This document shows, in pieces, positions 24,615 to 32,336 of a stretch of 34,552 nucleotides of DNA; positions within the stretch are counted from its first letter, which is position 1, and every line of letters starts with the position of its first letter. The translations under genes and the position numbers were made by a program. The DNA comes from Rubellimicrobium aerolatum (GTDB lineage Bacteria; Pseudomonadota; Alphaproteobacteria; Rhodobacterales; Rhodobacteraceae): positions 1 through 34,552 of the forward strand of contig NZ_JAGGJP010000022.1 in NCBI RefSeq assembly GCF_017872975.1, given 5' to 3'. The notes under the pieces were generated by a model, which saw only the letters and a program-made list of their open reading frames with translations, made no database searches and was not told the origin of the DNA.

Positions 24615-25078
24615 TCTCGCTCGAGGAGCAGGTGAGAGCGATGCGCGCCCTCTGGCCGGGGTTCGAGGCGGTGCCGGGGATCGGGCCTGGTACTGTCGTC
24701 TGGTTCGGGGATCTCACTGGCTTCGAACGCAAATTCCACCTCTTCATTCAGTACGGGCTGCCGCTCCCGGGCCGGCGCGAGATGTGCCGGCTGATGCCCG
24801 AGGTGCGGGCGCTCCGCCCTAGGCTGGTGCCGAACCCGGATGCGGCTGAGGAGGCTCCCCTGCCCCACGTCTACTTCGACCTGTCCGACTTGGCTGGCTC
24901 TCCGCTTTGCCTTTTCGACCCGCGCCTGCGCGAGTGGGACGGAAGCCTCCTGATCGCTCGGACCACGATCCCCTGGGCCGAGCGGTGGCTCTGGAACTAC
25001 GAGCTCTGGGAGGCCACAGGCGAATGGCACGGGGGCGGCACGCACCCCGAACCCGACAAGGAGAAGGCTCATGCGTGA
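24599..25078 (+). CDS. Stand-alone E2-like conjugating protein of CBASS
   Basis: A 159-residue protein with the pattern of bacterial E2 (ubiquitin-conjugating-like) domains: beta strands around TVVWFGDLTGFERKFHLFIQ and HVYFDL, then the candidate catalytic cysteine C104 in SPLCLFDP, and the closing IPWAERWLWNYELWEATGEW and HGGGTHP. No E1 domain and no JAB protease gene accompany it, which defines the short form of Type II CBASS. In this form the E2 acts on the C-terminus of the CD-NTase and tunes its activity. The start overlaps the CD-NTase gene and its stop overlaps the phospholipase start by 8 bases. Recognised from motif pattern and context, so moderately firm. Confidence 0.8.
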   Translation: MARELISLEEQVRAMRALWPGFEAVPGIGPGTVVWFGDLTGFERKFHLFIQYGLPLPGRREMCRLMPEVRALRPRLVPNPDAAEEAPLPHVYFDLSDLAGSPLCLFDPRLREWDGSLLIARTTIPWAERWLWNYELWEATGEWHGGGTHPEPDKEKAHA

Positions 25079-26102
25079 GGCCGACTACGATCACACGGTC
25101 CCCCGGCGCTCCGAAGGCACGAGAACGACATTGAGGCCTGCGCAGCCTTGGCCGGAGGAGAGGCCGTTTAAGCTCCTCTCCATCGACGGGGGCGGCATCC
25201 GGGGCCTGCTGCCGGCCTTGGTTCTGGCCGAGATCGAGCAACGCTACCTCGGTGGCGAGCCCATCGGGCGGCACTTCGACATGATCGCGGGAACATCTAC
25301 GGGCGGCATCATCGCGCTCGGGCTCGGTCATGGGCTTTCGGCCCGGGAGATCGCTGCCTTCTACATCGAGCGCGGCGAGAGGGTGTTCCCGCCGGGCAAC
25401 TGGATCACCCGGCCTTTACGCTCGGCCTTCGGCTGGGTGGGAATCACCCACGACCGCCGTGTCCTCGAGGCGGAGTTGCGCCGCATCCTGGGCCACGAGA
25501 CATTCGGCAACTCGCAGGTGCCGCTCTGCATCTCTGCTTTCGAGGGGCGCTACGGTGAGCCCTACGTCTACAAGACCCCCCACCACCCCGACTACAAGCG
25601 CGACGGCCGTGAACGGATGGTCGACGTTGGCATTGCCACCGCGGCTGCGCCCACTGTCTACCGGGCGGTCGAGCGGGACGGCTATGCTCTCCTCGACGGC
25701 GGCATCTGGGCCAACAATCCGGTTATGGTGGGGGTGGTGGATGCACTCTCCTGCTTCGCCATCGAGCGGCGGCAACTCCACGTCCTGAGCCTTGGCACGG
25801 GGCGCGAGCGCTTCCGCGTCGGCCGCTGGGCCCGGGTCGGGGGGAAGCTCCTCTGGGCGGGGCCGTTCGTGAGCGCCGCGATGGCCGCGCAGTCCCACAA
25901 CGCGCTCGGTCAGGCGGGCTTGCTCCTCGGCCGCGACCGCATCACCCGCATCGACGGGCCCGAAACCACTGAACTCGTCGACCTGACGGAGGTGCGGCGC
26001 GCTGTGAAGGAGCTTCCAGGCATCGCGCGCACTCTGGTCGACGGCATGGGGCAGCAGGTCGCGGACCAGTTCCTGACCGGGGATCAACGCGAGGCAGCTT
26101 GA
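25071..26102 (+). CDS. capV: Patatin-like phospholipase, CBASS effector (CapV type)
   Basis: The 343-residue enzyme has the full patatin active site: oxyanion loop DGGGIRG (39-45), nucleophile Ser76 in GTSTGG, and catalytic Asp209 in DGGIWANNP. Patatin effectors of CBASS are switched on by the cyclic nucleotide and break down membrane phospholipids, killing the infected cell before phage release. No signal peptide or membrane helix is seen, as expected for a cytoplasmic enzyme. The ATG overlaps the E2 stop by 8 bases. Last gene of the operon; a weak AGTGG/CCACT hairpin follows but no clear terminator. Confidence 0.92.
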   Translation: MREADYDHTVPRRSEGTRTTLRPAQPWPEERPFKLLSIDGGGIRGLLPALVLAEIEQRYLGGEPIGRHFDMIAGTSTGGIIALGLGHGLSAREIAAFYIERGERVFPPGNWITRPLRSAFGWVGITHDRRVLEAELRRILGHETFGNSQVPLCISAFEGRYGEPYVYKTPHHPDYKRDGRERMVDVGIATAAAPTVYRAVERDGYALLDGGIWANNPVMVGVVDALSCFAIERRQLHVLSLGTGRERFRVGRWARVGGKLLWAGPFVSAAMAAQSHNALGQAGLLLGRDRITRIDGPETTELVDLTEVRRAVKELPGIARTLVDGMGQQVADQFLTGDQREAA

Positions 26103-26262
26103 TTGTCTCAGCTTGGATGATGCCGCGTTGCGCGGACTGCCCAGCTAAGCAGTGGCTTGACCACTATTGATGATTGCCGCCTGTCTCTCCCGGTCGCGCC
26201 CTCATCGAGTTCGCCTCGGAAACTGTCGTCCCAAGGGTAGAAGCATGGGCGCTTACTAGCGC

Positions 26263-27486
26263 TTATGCATCGTGATCGTCGCGATCCCAAGGCTCGAAAA
26301 TGTCGACCTCGCCCATCTCGATCTCGTGGAACCGACCCTCGAGCGCACCCTCGAGGAATGCGAACTCTTCGTCGGCGGTCCCCTGATGGTAGACGCCGAG
26401 CGTGATCGTCGCTCGGGTGGCGAACTCTTCCTCGACCTCGATTTCGCGTCCACCCATCCCTAGGGACTCCTTGTCCACGCTGTCCCAGACCGAGAAATTC
26501 AGTTCCACATGCACCTTTACTGTGAGGCTCACGGGCAAACTGACCACAACCCGCATCACCTCGGTATCGCTTTGAACGTCGATGATGTCGATGTCCGCCT
26601 CCTCGGGCCACTCGACGCTCTGGAGCTCCGCGCCCCAGATATAGATTTCCACCTCGCCCGACGACGGATAGGCATTGGCGGTAAACTCGGTCCGCTCGAT
26701 ATGGTCCGCTATGTTCTGCCGGATCTCCTCGCTGCCGTCATCGCCCTCGGCCAGCCATTCGTAGATTGCCTTTCGCAGGCCCAACGGGGCGTTGGTGATG
26801 AGGCCAAGCGCCTCCTCGATCTCCCGCACGACATAGAGACGCTTAGAGCGCTCGCAGAAGGCCCGCCAGTCACCGTCTTTGGAGACGACCAGGATGCCGC
26901 CGTCGCGTCGAACCGCCTCGCGCTCCAAGGCGTGCAGCGCCAGCGCGTCAGGAAACTCGTTCTTCTTCTTACCGGACCCGAAGGGAGGATCACCCGCGAA
27001 GTAGCCGGCAAAGAGCGTCGCGGTGTCCACCAGTGCGGCGTCGTCCAGAATTACGCACCCTGTTCTATCAACGAAGTCCTGCCAACGCTGTCTCGCCGCG
27101 GCCGCGGTGTCGCGCCCACCTGTCACCGATGCGAGTAGGTCGTCTCGGCTCGGCGTTGCGGTTTCGAAAGCGTTAAGCGCCTGACCGATTGCCTTCTTTG
27201 CCGCGGACAGTGCTTCTTTGGCGCCCCGTTCGAGGTGTGCCAGCACCTCCTTCGCGATGGTGCCAGACATGAGGAAGTCGAACGGTCGATCCTTCAGGCT
27301 CGACAGCGCTTGCAGCGCCCCAGAGTTCAGCTGAAGACCCTTTTCGTCGAAGATGCTCGTGTCCACCGTGATCGCCGTGATCCGGGTTTGCGCCAGGAGC
27401 GCTCGCAACCCTGTCTCGTCTTCGATGGGCATGTCAGTCTTCGCTCCGGCGTTGCTCGCATTCTTTTGCGCAGCGGCTCTTGCCAC
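26263..27486 (-). CDS. PIN-like domain protein (DUF4935 type)
   Basis: The N-terminal ~215 residues form a PIN-type nuclease fold with the acidic residues in place: D42 (ITVDTSIFDEKG), E80 (IAKEVLAHL), D180 (NEFPDALALHAL) and D204/D206 (VVSKDGDW). This is the pattern of the large PIN-like DUF4935 proteins, likely RNases. The ~190-residue C-terminal part is acidic, beta-rich and unassigned (EIYIWGAELQSVEWPEEADIDI). GTG at 27486 has AAGG upstream; ATG 27432 is an alternative. It converges on the CBASS operon with 160 bases between the stops, and an IS21 scar lies at its start. A role in defence is possible by neighbourhood only. Confidence 0.8.
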   Translation of the reverse strand: MARAAAQKNASNAGAKTDMPIEDETGLRALLAQTRITAITVDTSIFDEKGLQLNSGALQALSSLKDRPFDFLMSGTIAKEVLAHLERGAKEALSAAKKAIGQALNAFETATPSRDDLLASVTGGRDTAAAARQRWQDFVDRTGCVILDDAALVDTATLFAGYFAGDPPFGSGKKKNEFPDALALHALEREAVRRDGGILVVSKDGDWRAFCERSKRLYVVREIEEALGLITNAPLGLRKAIYEWLAEGDDGSEEIRQNIADHIERTEFTANAYPSSGEVEIYIWGAELQSVEWPEEADIDIIDVQSDTEVMRVVVSLPVSLTVKVHVELNFSVWDSVDKESLGMGGREIEVEEEFATRATITLGVYHQGTADEEFAFLEGALEGRFHEIEMGEVDIFEPWDRDDHDA

Positions 27487-27549
27487 CGCAACCTTGGTCA
27501 GGGCCGCTTCTGCGTACCAAGCAAGGTTTGTCGATCCCCAGACTGTGGC

Positions 27550-27602
27550 AGCGATGGGTGAGCCGGTCGAGGAGCGCGGTGGTCATCTTGGCGCTGTCGG
27601 CT
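27550..27602 (-). pseudogene. IS21-family istB, C-terminal fragment
   Basis: On the minus strand a short frame reads DSAKMTTALLDRLTHRCH, the near-C-terminal signature of IstB ATPases (usually GDAKMTTALLDRLTHHCH). Matching sequence stops on both sides within a few codons. A scar of a lost IS21 element. Confidence 0.75.
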
Positions 27603-27616
27603 GGCCTCGTGACCGC

Positions 27617-28060
27617 TCAGCGGAGCATCTCCACAGCCACCCCGACCAGGTCACCCACTGTCGCCCAGGCCTTGTCGGTGGTCAGGACCGTGGCCTTGCG
27701 GCTCGCAGCCAGGGCCAGGCAGCTCCGGTCGCCCAGGGACAGGCCCTGCCCCCGTGTCGCGGCCCGCAGCGCGCCCGTGGCGTAGGCCCCAGCCTCGTCA
27801 AAGGGCGCCACGGCGAGGTGAAGCGGCGCGAGAAGGGCGCGGGCGGTGGCCGCGTCGGCCCCGAGGTCGTTCAGCTTGGTGGCCACCTCGGCGAGGTTCA
27901 CGGTCGAGATGACGGCTTGGGACAGCACGGCCGCCACGCGCTCGGCCCCGGGCTCGCCGTTGATGAGGCACATGAGAGCGGAGGCGTCGAGCACGTAGGG
28001 GCCTTGCCCTCCTCCCGTTCCCGTCGCCCTACCGGTCTCGGGTCCAGCGACGTCACTCAC
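27617..28060 (-). CDS. vapC: VapC toxin, PIN-domain ribonuclease
   Basis: Type II toxin that cuts RNA when freed from its antitoxin. The 147 residues show the four acidic PIN positions: D25 (YVLDASALM), E58 (NLAEVATKL), D111 (SLGDRSCLAL) and D129 (VLTTDKAW). The GTG start overlaps the antitoxin gene by 8 bases, the usual coupling. About 20 extra residues precede the PIN fold, an Ala/Gly-rich stretch of no clear use. The stop lies just beyond the IS21 scar. Confidence 0.93.
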   Translation of the reverse strand: MSDVAGPETGRATGTGGGQGPYVLDASALMCLINGEPGAERVAAVLSQAVISTVNLAEVATKLNDLGADAATARALLAPLHLAVAPFDEAGAYATGALRAATRGQGLSLGDRSCLALAASRKATVLTTDKAWATVGDLVGVAVEMLR

Positions 28061-28301
28061 GCTCCGCCTCCGCGCGCCGGTCGGCGATCAGCTCCTCGGA
28101 CAGGAGCCGCCCTTCGGGATTGAGCTCGCGCATGCGCGCCTGCACGCGCCGGATGGCCGCCGCCAGCGAGCGGACCCGGAGTTCTCCGTCGTCCAGCTCG
28201 ACAACGACCGTGTCCCCGGCCGCAATCCCCATCTCGCGGCGGAACGCGGCCGGGATGACCAGCTTGCCCCCTTCCACGATCTTGACCCGCTGCGATGGCA
28301 T
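28053..28301 (-). CDS. vapB: VapB antitoxin, AbrB/MazE-type DNA-binding protein
   Basis: The 82-residue protein begins with a swapped-hairpin AbrB domain (RVKIVEGGKLVIPAAFRREM, then GIAAGDTVVVELDDGELRV) followed by a charged tail that would wrap the toxin (RVQARMRELNPEGRLLSEELIADRRAEAERE). The ATG at 28301 has a strong GGGAGGTG ribosome site 8 bases upstream; the open frame further up to 28421 lacks domain sequence. It should neutralise VapC and repress the pair's promoter. Confidence 0.92.
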   Translation of the reverse strand: MPSQRVKIVEGGKLVIPAAFRREMGIAAGDTVVVELDDGELRVRSLAAAIRRVQARMRELNPEGRLLSEELIADRRAEAERE

Positions 28302-28333
28302 GGCCCGGCACCTCCCTCGACCTCGTTCACCAA

Positions 28334-28362
28334 GCCTAACATCTGGATCACATAGGTCGCAA
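28334..28362 (-). promoter_or_regulatory. Candidate vapBC promoter
   Basis: On the minus strand TTGCGA (28357-28362) and TTAGGC (28334-28339) are 17 bases apart, placing a start about 26 bases before the vapB ATG. The matches are moderate. Confidence 0.35.
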
Positions 28363-28590
28363 CCATTGTCATGGGTCCAGTGGGCGCGGGAAGGTTCTTC
28401 CACCTGGATAGGTCTGGACACGAGAATGGGGATTGCCCTCCAGCTTGACGTCTACCAGCTGTCACTTAGGGTATACCCCAGCCGAGCAGCCGCATCGGAC
28501 ACCTGCATGCGTCCAAATAGGGTTGCTTTGGGGCGTGTCGGACAGTAGCGTGAGCGGGTCTAGAGCCCAACAAGACAGAATGCCTCGCCT

Positions 28591-29148
28591 ATGACCCTCT
28601 ATGGCTATGCTCGCGTGTCCACGACCGACCAGGACCTCTCCTTGCAGGAGATGGCACTCCGGCAGGCCGGCTGCCAAGTGATCCGTGCCGAGAAGCGGAC
28701 CGGGACCTCGCGCGAAGGCCGCACCGAGCTCGAGCTGCTGCTCCAGTTCCTCCGCCCCGGCGACACGTTGGTCGTCACCCGCATCGACCGGCTCGCGCGC
28801 TCCCTCAAGGACCTGCAGGACCTCGTCCACGAGCTGAGGGCCAAGGGCGTCAGCTTGCGCGCCACCGAGCAGCCGGTGGACACCTCCACCGCCGCCGGCA
28901 AGGCCTTCCTCGACATGCTGGGCGTCTTCGCCGAGTTCGAGACCAACCTGCGCCGCGAGCGGCAGATGGAGGGCATCGCCGCCGCCAAGGCGCGCGGCGT
29001 CTACACGGGCCGGAAAGCCAAGATCGATCCGGAGGAGGTGCGTCGGCTGCACACGGAGGAGAGGCTCAGCCCCACGGCCATCGCACGCCGGCTCGGCATC
29101 GCGCGGTCGAGCGTGTACCGGTTCCTGCCGGGGGCGGGGCAGGCCTGA
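28591..29148 (+). CDS. Serine recombinase (resolvase/invertase family)
   Basis: A complete 185-residue small serine recombinase. The catalytic Ser10 lies in YARVSTTDQ. The core motif TRIDRLARS, the GVFAEFETNLRRERQMEGI helix and a C-terminal helix-turn-helix (SPTAIARRLGIARSSVYRFL) are all present. It would resolve co-integrates or invert DNA at sites usually next to its gene. The 290-base gap on its 5' side holds the palindrome GGGTATACCC (28469-28478) and the repeated words CGGACA and GTCGGACA, which could be part of a recombination site, but no clear site is defined. No transposase of a Tn3-type element remains beside it. Confidence 0.93.
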   Translation: MTLYGYARVSTTDQDLSLQEMALRQAGCQVIRAEKRTGTSREGRTELELLLQFLRPGDTLVVTRIDRLARSLKDLQDLVHELRAKGVSLRATEQPVDTSTAAGKAFLDMLGVFAEFETNLRRERQMEGIAAAKARGVYTGRKAKIDPEEVRRLHTEERLSPTAIARRLGIARSSVYRFLPGAGQA

Positions 29149-29220
29149 TCGTCAGCCGACTTCAACTACGACACCCGCCGCAACGGACGACCCTGAAAAG
29201 AAACCACACCAGGAGGCTAG

Positions 29221-29467
29221 GCGCGCAACGCGATCCTGCGGACCACGCGCCATCTCGGACGAGCCCTTTGGAAAAAGTGGAGCGGCAATCACCGACGAAG
29301 TCTCATCGAGGCCAAGATGCAATGCCTGAAGCTCATGGGGGAGCGGCTCTCAGCCCGAACCTTTGACGCCAAACCGCCGACTTCAGATCTGCGCCGCCCT
29401 CCTCAACCGCTTCACCGCCCTCGGCACGCCCAAGACCAGGCGTGTTGCGAAAACAGTTGGGGATTAG
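29221..29467 (+). pseudogene. IS5-family transposase, 3' fragment with frameshift
   Basis: Reads ARNAILRTTRHLGRALWKKW, then SGNHRRSLIEAKMQCLKLMG and ERLSARTFD, containing the glutamate-bearing C-terminal part of an IS5-type DDE transposase. After a frameshift near 29370-29380 it ends LQICAALLNRFTALGTPKTR and stops at 29467. The N-terminal two thirds are gone. Confidence 0.85.
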
Positions 29468-29552
29468 GGGAAGCTCGCCCTCAGCCGGCTTTCCGCAACA
29501 GAGCGCCTTGGTAGGCTGAAGAGCTTGCGCGCCTCGAATCGCCCGGGTCGCA

Positions 29553-30773
29553 TCAGAGCACCGCAGCGGCCCGGCGTATGCGGATGCCGAGCTCCGTGCT
29601 GCGGGCGAGGTGGCCGGCTATCTCGTCCTGGAAGCGGTCGAGCTGGGTCACGATCTGGTCGAGCGAGCCGCCTGCGCGTCGCAGGACCGCTCCTTCGATC
29701 CGGCACAGCATCCGGATCGAGTTGAGGCCCGAGACATGGGTTCTCATCTCGGACAGGCGAGCCTCCATCCCCTGCGCCTCGCGCGTGACGCGCTGCAGGC
29801 TGGCCGCGGCGCGAGTTCGGTACTGCGCAGCGATGTCGTTGAGGCGGGCGGCCTCCTCGGCCGGGTCGGTGCCCCCGATCTCCTCGTCGTGGGCGAAGAG
29901 CTCCGCCATCTCGGCCAGGATGGCGGCGGCGTTGCGGAGGAAGAGACCGTCGCCGAGCGAGCGGGCAATGGAGGCGAAGCCCCCCTCGCCGCTCAGGGCG
30001 CGGCTTTGCAGCCAAGTGGTCATGTCATCGGTCAGGACCGCGAAGTTGGAGGAGATCGCGCTGACCGGCCGGCCGAGGTCGCCCAGCTCGGAGGAGGCGA
30101 TCCGAAGGTTGATGGCAATCATGCGTGCGACGTCGAACATTGCCCTGAGGGCATCGAGCTCCGTCTCGTGGCCATCAGCGGCCTCGGCCGTCGCGAGCGC
30201 CTCGGCGACGGAGGGCACGGGGCGGCCCGTGACATGACTGCGGTGCAGCACCTCGGCCCCCAGGGCGCGGGCCTGGAAGGCGTCGTAGCCCGGGAAGCCG
30301 GCCTGAGCGAGACGGGCGAGGAGTTGGCGGGCGCTGTCGGCCGAGGCGACGCTGGCCACTTCCTCGGTCAGGAGGTCGGCGTAGAGCGCCTTGACTTGGG
30401 CGAGAAGCTTGCTCCCTGGCTTGATGCGGACCGACAGATAGCCGTCGGCGAGGGGCACGATCACCGCGAAGACCCAGTAGCTGCGCCCGTCCTCGGATTG
30501 GTTGCGGACGTAGGCACCGGTGGCGAGCCCGGCCTTGATCCGATCCCACATGAGGTGGAACACCGCCTTGGGCATCGCAGGGTGGCGGACGAGCTTGTGA
30601 GGCGCGCCGATCAGCCGGTCCCAGGCAAAGCCCGAGACCCGCTGGAACACGCGGTTGCCCGAGCGAATCACGCCGCGCGCATCGGTGCGGGAGAAGAACA
30701 TCTCGTCGAAGCCGAAGGGAACCTCACCTTCGAGCGCGGTGAGGGCAGGAATGCGGGCGTGTGAGTCGGTCAT
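29553..30773 (-). CDS. PAS-domain protein, aerotaxis-receptor-like without signalling domain
   Basis: The N-terminal PAS domain (about 15-120) matches that of Aer-type receptors: EVPFGFDEMFFSRTDARGVI, RVSGFAWDRLIGAPHKLVRH and PAMPKAVFHLMWDRIKAGL. The remaining ~285 residues are helical and probably coiled coil, with no membrane segment and no methyl-accepting hairpin tip, so it is not a complete chemoreceptor. Such soluble PAS-helix proteins occur in alphaproteobacteria; a redox-sensing signalling role is possible but unproven. ATG at 30773; 406 residues. It is bordered by an IS5 scar on one side and a transporter remnant on the other. Confidence 0.8.
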   Translation of the reverse strand: MTDSHARIPALTALEGEVPFGFDEMFFSRTDARGVIRSGNRVFQRVSGFAWDRLIGAPHKLVRHPAMPKAVFHLMWDRIKAGLATGAYVRNQSEDGRSYWVFAVIVPLADGYLSVRIKPGSKLLAQVKALYADLLTEEVASVASADSARQLLARLAQAGFPGYDAFQARALGAEVLHRSHVTGRPVPSVAEALATAEAADGHETELDALRAMFDVARMIAINLRIASSELGDLGRPVSAISSNFAVLTDDMTTWLQSRALSGEGGFASIARSLGDGLFLRNAAAILAEMAELFAHDEEIGGTDPAEEAARLNDIAAQYRTRAAASLQRVTREAQGMEARLSEMRTHVSGLNSIRMLCRIEGAVLRRAGGSLDQIVTQLDRFQDEIAGHLARSTELGIRIRRAAAVL

Positions 30774-30819
30774 GATGCCGATCGTCGCACGCCGACTTTA
30801 CCAACCGGTTACCACAAAG

Positions 30820-30960
30820 TCAGGGTTCGCTCCGGCCCGCCGCCCGCTCCCGCGCCCGCTCCAGCGCCAGGCGCGCTTCGCGACAGATGATGAGGACGCC
30901 TGCAGCGATGACGATCGCGGCGGCGAGGAGGGTGGTGCCGGTGGGGACCTCGGCAACCCG
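30820..30960 (-). pseudogene. EamA/DMT-family transporter, C-terminal remnant
   Basis: On the minus strand a frame ending at 30820 reads VAEVPTGTTLLAAAIVIAAG, then VLIICREARLALERARERAA, closely like the last helix and cytoplasmic tail of EamA-type transporters. The sequence before it is unrelated, so only ~45 codons survive. Confidence 0.7.
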
Positions 30961-31158
30961 TGCTGTCGGACGCGCGCATGAGCTTGGTCTGCATCATCGG
31001 CAGGTCGCAGGTCGACGCCACGCGCGAACAACTCGTCGTCAAGAAGGACGGGGATGGCCGGACCTGTAAGGCAGCAGAGCCTCAGGCCGCCCGATGACAC
31101 CCCTTTGGTTATCTCTAAACCCTGGGGCAACGGACTGCCGGTCCTGGTGGTGGCGGGA

Positions 31159-31188
31159 GGAGCCCCCGGGGGTCGGGCCGGGGGCTCC
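31159..31188. other. Perfect 11-bp GC stem-loop
   Basis: GGAGCCCCCGG (31159-31169) pairs with CCGGGGGCTCC (31178-31188), loop of 8 bases, no T run on either side. It lies 38 bases outside the left end of the intact IS5-family element, in a gene-free stretch (30961-31225). A short frame at 30978-31097 (39 codons) has no recognisable content. Confidence 0.5.
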
Positions 31189-31225
31189 GGCCAAGGTGCC
31201 TGGTCTCCGTTTCAGCCTTGACACC

Positions 31226-32278
31226 GGCGTTGTTGCGCAACTCGAGTTGAGGCCGAGTTCGCCCCTTTCCCCTCGAGATCAGGCGACGCGCGTGATTTCG
31301 GCCCTGCCCAAGGCCGAGAAGCGGTTCATGAGGGCGATGCGTGTGTGGATCTCGGCGGCTTGGCGATCGGGGTCTCGTAAGGCGATGCGCTCTCCGAAGC
31401 TTTTGAGGCGCCGCATCTGAGCCTCAATCCGGCTGCGGGCGTGATACCCCGTCAGTCGCTTCCAGAGGGCTCGACCGAAGCGTTGGGTCGCCCGCAGGGT
31501 CTCGTTTCTCGCCTTGGCAGCGGGGCAGTCTTCCTTCCAGGCTCGACCGTTTCGACGGATGGGGATGACGGCCGTACCGCCTCGGTCGCTGATCGCGGTG
31601 TGACAGGTCCGGGTGTCGTAAGCGCCGTCGCCCGTCACTGTGCCGATGGGCTGGTCCACCGGGATCTGCGCCAGCAGGCCTGGCAGGACAGGGCTGTCGC
31701 CTTCACGGCTGGGGGTAAACTCCACTGCCCGGATATCCCCGGTGGCCGCATCCATCGCCAGATGCACCTTGCGCCATTGCCGCCTGCGGCCGGGCCCGTG
31801 CTTGCGGACCTGCCACTCACCGTCGCCCCGCATCTTCACCCCGGTGCTGTCGACGAGCAGGTTGAGATTGCCGTGCGACCGGCGGAATGGAACTTGGATG
31901 GTGACGGTCTTCTGCCGCCGACACAGGGTGGAGTAGTCCGGCACCGGCCAGTCGAGGCCCGCCAACTCGAGCAGGCTCGCCACCATCCCAATCGTCTGCC
32001 GCAGAGCGAGCCCGAACAGGACCTTAATGCTGAGGCAGAACTGAATGGCGGCATCGGAGAAGGTTTGCGGTCGACCCGCGCGATGGCTCGCAGGCGCAAG
32101 CCACTCCATCTCGAGATCCAGCCAGACCAGCAGGGAGCCACGCCTGCGCAGGGCGGCGTTGTAGCTGGACCAGGTCGTCGTGCGGTAGCGGGCGGGGGCA
32201 GGCTTGCTCATGGCCGCCCAAATAAGCAGGCAGACCCGCCGCGCGAGCCCCCTCGCTCATGGGTTACGCAACAACGCC
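31226..32278 (-). mobile_element. Intact IS5-family insertion sequence
   Basis: Bounded by inverted repeats GGCGTTGTTGCGCAA (31226-31240) and TTACGCAACAACGCC (32264-32278), 15 bp with one mismatch, about 1053 bp in all, with one complete transposase gene. No clear target duplication is visible at the ends (ACACC and AAGGC outside), so the exact termini may differ by a few bases or the flank was rearranged. Confidence 0.85.
31279..32211 (-). CDS. IS5-family DDE transposase
   Basis: The 310 residues contain the catalytic triad D121 (NLLVDSTGVKM), D195 (TVTGDGAYDTR) and E263 (RSRIEAQMRRLKSFGER). The N-terminal DUF4096-like region is not of the IS427 type; it begins MSKPAPARYRTTTWSSYNAA and matches the single-frame IS5 group with FCLSIKVLFGLALRQTIGMV. 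The frame is intact, so the element may still move. It is not the source of the two IS5 fragments at 20175 and 29221, which differ in sequence. Confidence 0.95.
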   Translation of the reverse strand: MSKPAPARYRTTTWSSYNAALRRRGSLLVWLDLEMEWLAPASHRAGRPQTFSDAAIQFCLSIKVLFGLALRQTIGMVASLLELAGLDWPVPDYSTLCRRQKTVTIQVPFRRSHGNLNLLVDSTGVKMRGDGEWQVRKHGPGRRRQWRKVHLAMDAATGDIRAVEFTPSREGDSPVLPGLLAQIPVDQPIGTVTGDGAYDTRTCHTAISDRGGTAVIPIRRNGRAWKEDCPAAKARNETLRATQRFGRALWKRLTGYHARSRIEAQMRRLKSFGERIALRDPDRQAAEIHTRIALMNRFSALGRAEITRVA

Positions 32279-32336
32279 AAGGCTTTGAGTCATAGGGTTC
32301 GAGGATTGCGGCTGAAAGATGTTGATCGATGTAGGA

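Noticed and set aside
28422-28590. A res-type recombination site in front of the serine recombinase
   Set aside because: Short palindromes and repeated words are present, but not the paired 12-bp sub-site layout needed to define one.
30978-31097. 39-codon plus-strand frame (MSLVCIIGRSQVDATREQLV)
   Set aside because: Too short and without a match; lies in debris between a transporter remnant and an IS element.
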